A stretch of 64,000 bases of DNA. Origin: Litorivita pollutaquae (GTDB lineage: Bacteria; Pseudomonadota; Alphaproteobacteria; Rhodobacterales; Rhodobacteraceae). The stretch is from assembly GCF_003205515.1 (NCBI RefSeq), contig NZ_KZ826481.1:538660-602659 (forward strand), written 5' to 3'. This document shows positions 63,578-64,000 of the stretch, piece after piece. Below the pieces are notes generated by a model. It had not been told where the DNA came from and made no database searches. It saw only the letters and a program-made list of their open reading frames with translations. The position numbers were made by a program, and so were the translations under genes. Every line of letters begins with the position of its first letter. Position 1 is the first letter of the stretch.

Positions 63578-64000
63578 ATGAGCGCACAGATCACACCCAA
63601 TGCGGCCTTTGACGAGGTAATCAATCGCTTTGGAACCCATTCCGCCAAATGGGACATGATGGAGCGGATCTATGGCGTGCCGGCCAAGGACGGGATTTCG
63701 ATGTGGGTGGCAGATATGGATTTTCGCCCACCGGCCTGCGTGCAAGAGGCTCTGCAGGGGATGCTTGATCACGGGGTATACGGGTATTACGGTGACGATG
63801 CACAGTACCGCGCGGCAATCTGTTGGTGGATGCAAAACCGCCATGGGTGGCGCGTTGATCCAGAGGCCATTTTCACCACACATGGATTGGTGAATGGCAC
63901 GGCGCTTTGTGTCGATACCTATACCGAGGCGGGCGATGGGGTGGTGTTGATGACGCCAGTCTATCATGCCTTTGCCAAAGTGATCCGGGCGGCCGGCCGT
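63578..64000 (+). CDS. PatB/MalY family aminotransferase / C-S lyase (partial)
   Basis: The ATG at 63578 follows AAAGGA and opens a frame that runs off the window (141 codons seen). The visible part resembles the pyridoxal-phosphate cystathionine beta-lyase group PatB/MalY: NRFGTHSAKWDMMERIYGVP, DGISMWVADMDFRPPACVQE, GVYGYYGDDAQYRAAICWWM, and a T-T-H-G-L-V-N-G start of the large domain. The remaining two thirds, including the PLP Lys, are outside. It is divergent from the deformylase operon. Confidence 0.85.
   Translation, partial: MSAQITPNAAFDEVINRFGTHSAKWDMMERIYGVPAKDGISMWVADMDFRPPACVQEALQGMLDHGVYGYYGDDAQYRAAICWWMQNRHGWRVDPEAIFTTHGLVNGTALCVDTYTEAGDGVVLMTPVYHAFAKVIRAAGR

Overview
This window is a compact, GC-rich piece of chromosome from an alphaproteobacterium, almost certainly a member of the Rhodobacterales (Rhodobacter/Roseobacter relatives). 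The evidence is a fused ATP sulfurylase/APS kinase, a (2S)-methylsuccinyl-CoA dehydrogenase of the ethylmalonyl-CoA pathway, the pckA-chvI-chvG-hprK-rapZ-PTS block, a Hint-domain protein, a VPLPA-CTERM protein, DUF1150 and DUF1491 proteins, and an lepB-rnc junction that begins like Rhodobacter rnc. I see no insertion sequences, phage genes, CRISPR arrays, rRNA or tRNA genes. Almost everything reads as vertically inherited core genome.

Layout. 0-6.4 kb: a DUF1801 protein and UbiK (minus strand), then the coupled lgt / NDUFAF7-type methyltransferase / pgeF operon, a 47-residue basic protein, a Hint-domain protein and an Lrp/AsnC regulator. 6.4-15.3 kb: trxB, the sulfate-activating fusion, cytochrome b561, Hsp20 with DUF1150, a YdcH-like protein, purEK, an orphan phnM homologue and a GNAT acetyltransferase. 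15.4-25 kb: groESL under a CIRCE-like operator, a VPLPA-CTERM exported protein, a ZIP-like transporter, manganese pyrophosphatase, a second GNAT protein, and a run of HAD hydrolase, MaoC, ribF, YcgN and threonine aldolase genes.

25-38.3 kb: an alpha/beta hydrolase with an HCCA-isomerase-like protein, prs, then a minus-strand regulatory block (response regulator ChvI, kinase ChvG, HPr kinase, RapZ, EIIA-Man, HPr, acyltransferase). This block is divergent from pckA and is followed by a TauE/SafE exporter and mcd. It links envelope stress sensing, nitrogen-type PTS signalling and gluconeogenic or acetate carbon flow. 38.6-46.7 kb is transport: a TDT/SLAC1 protein, a TRAP transporter, and a divergent zinc locus (znuA against zur-znuC-znuB) around two matching palindromic operators. 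ZnuA and ZnuC both carry histidine-rich segments.

46.8-57 kb: a TetR regulator, then one long minus-strand housekeeping series read as rpoZ, rsh, DUF2062, pdxJ, a small membrane protein, an exported protein, acpS, lepB, rnc, era, DUF1491, recO, with several genes coupled through overlapping start and stop codons and some non-ATG starts. 57.2-64 kb: folK, an NYN-domain protein, ispH, rnhA, two small GlsB-type membrane proteins, then fmt behind three tandem peptide-deformylase genes, and the start of a PatB/MalY aminotransferase cut by the window edge.

I did not find a clearly new multi-gene system. The observations most worth following are the deformylase paralogue that has lost catalytic motifs, the histidine-rich zinc uptake proteins with paired Zur operators, the Hint protein without its nucleophile, a 20-bp intergenic repeat present twice, the TGCGCAAA cluster between chvI and pckA, and the unrecognised exported protein coupled to acpS.
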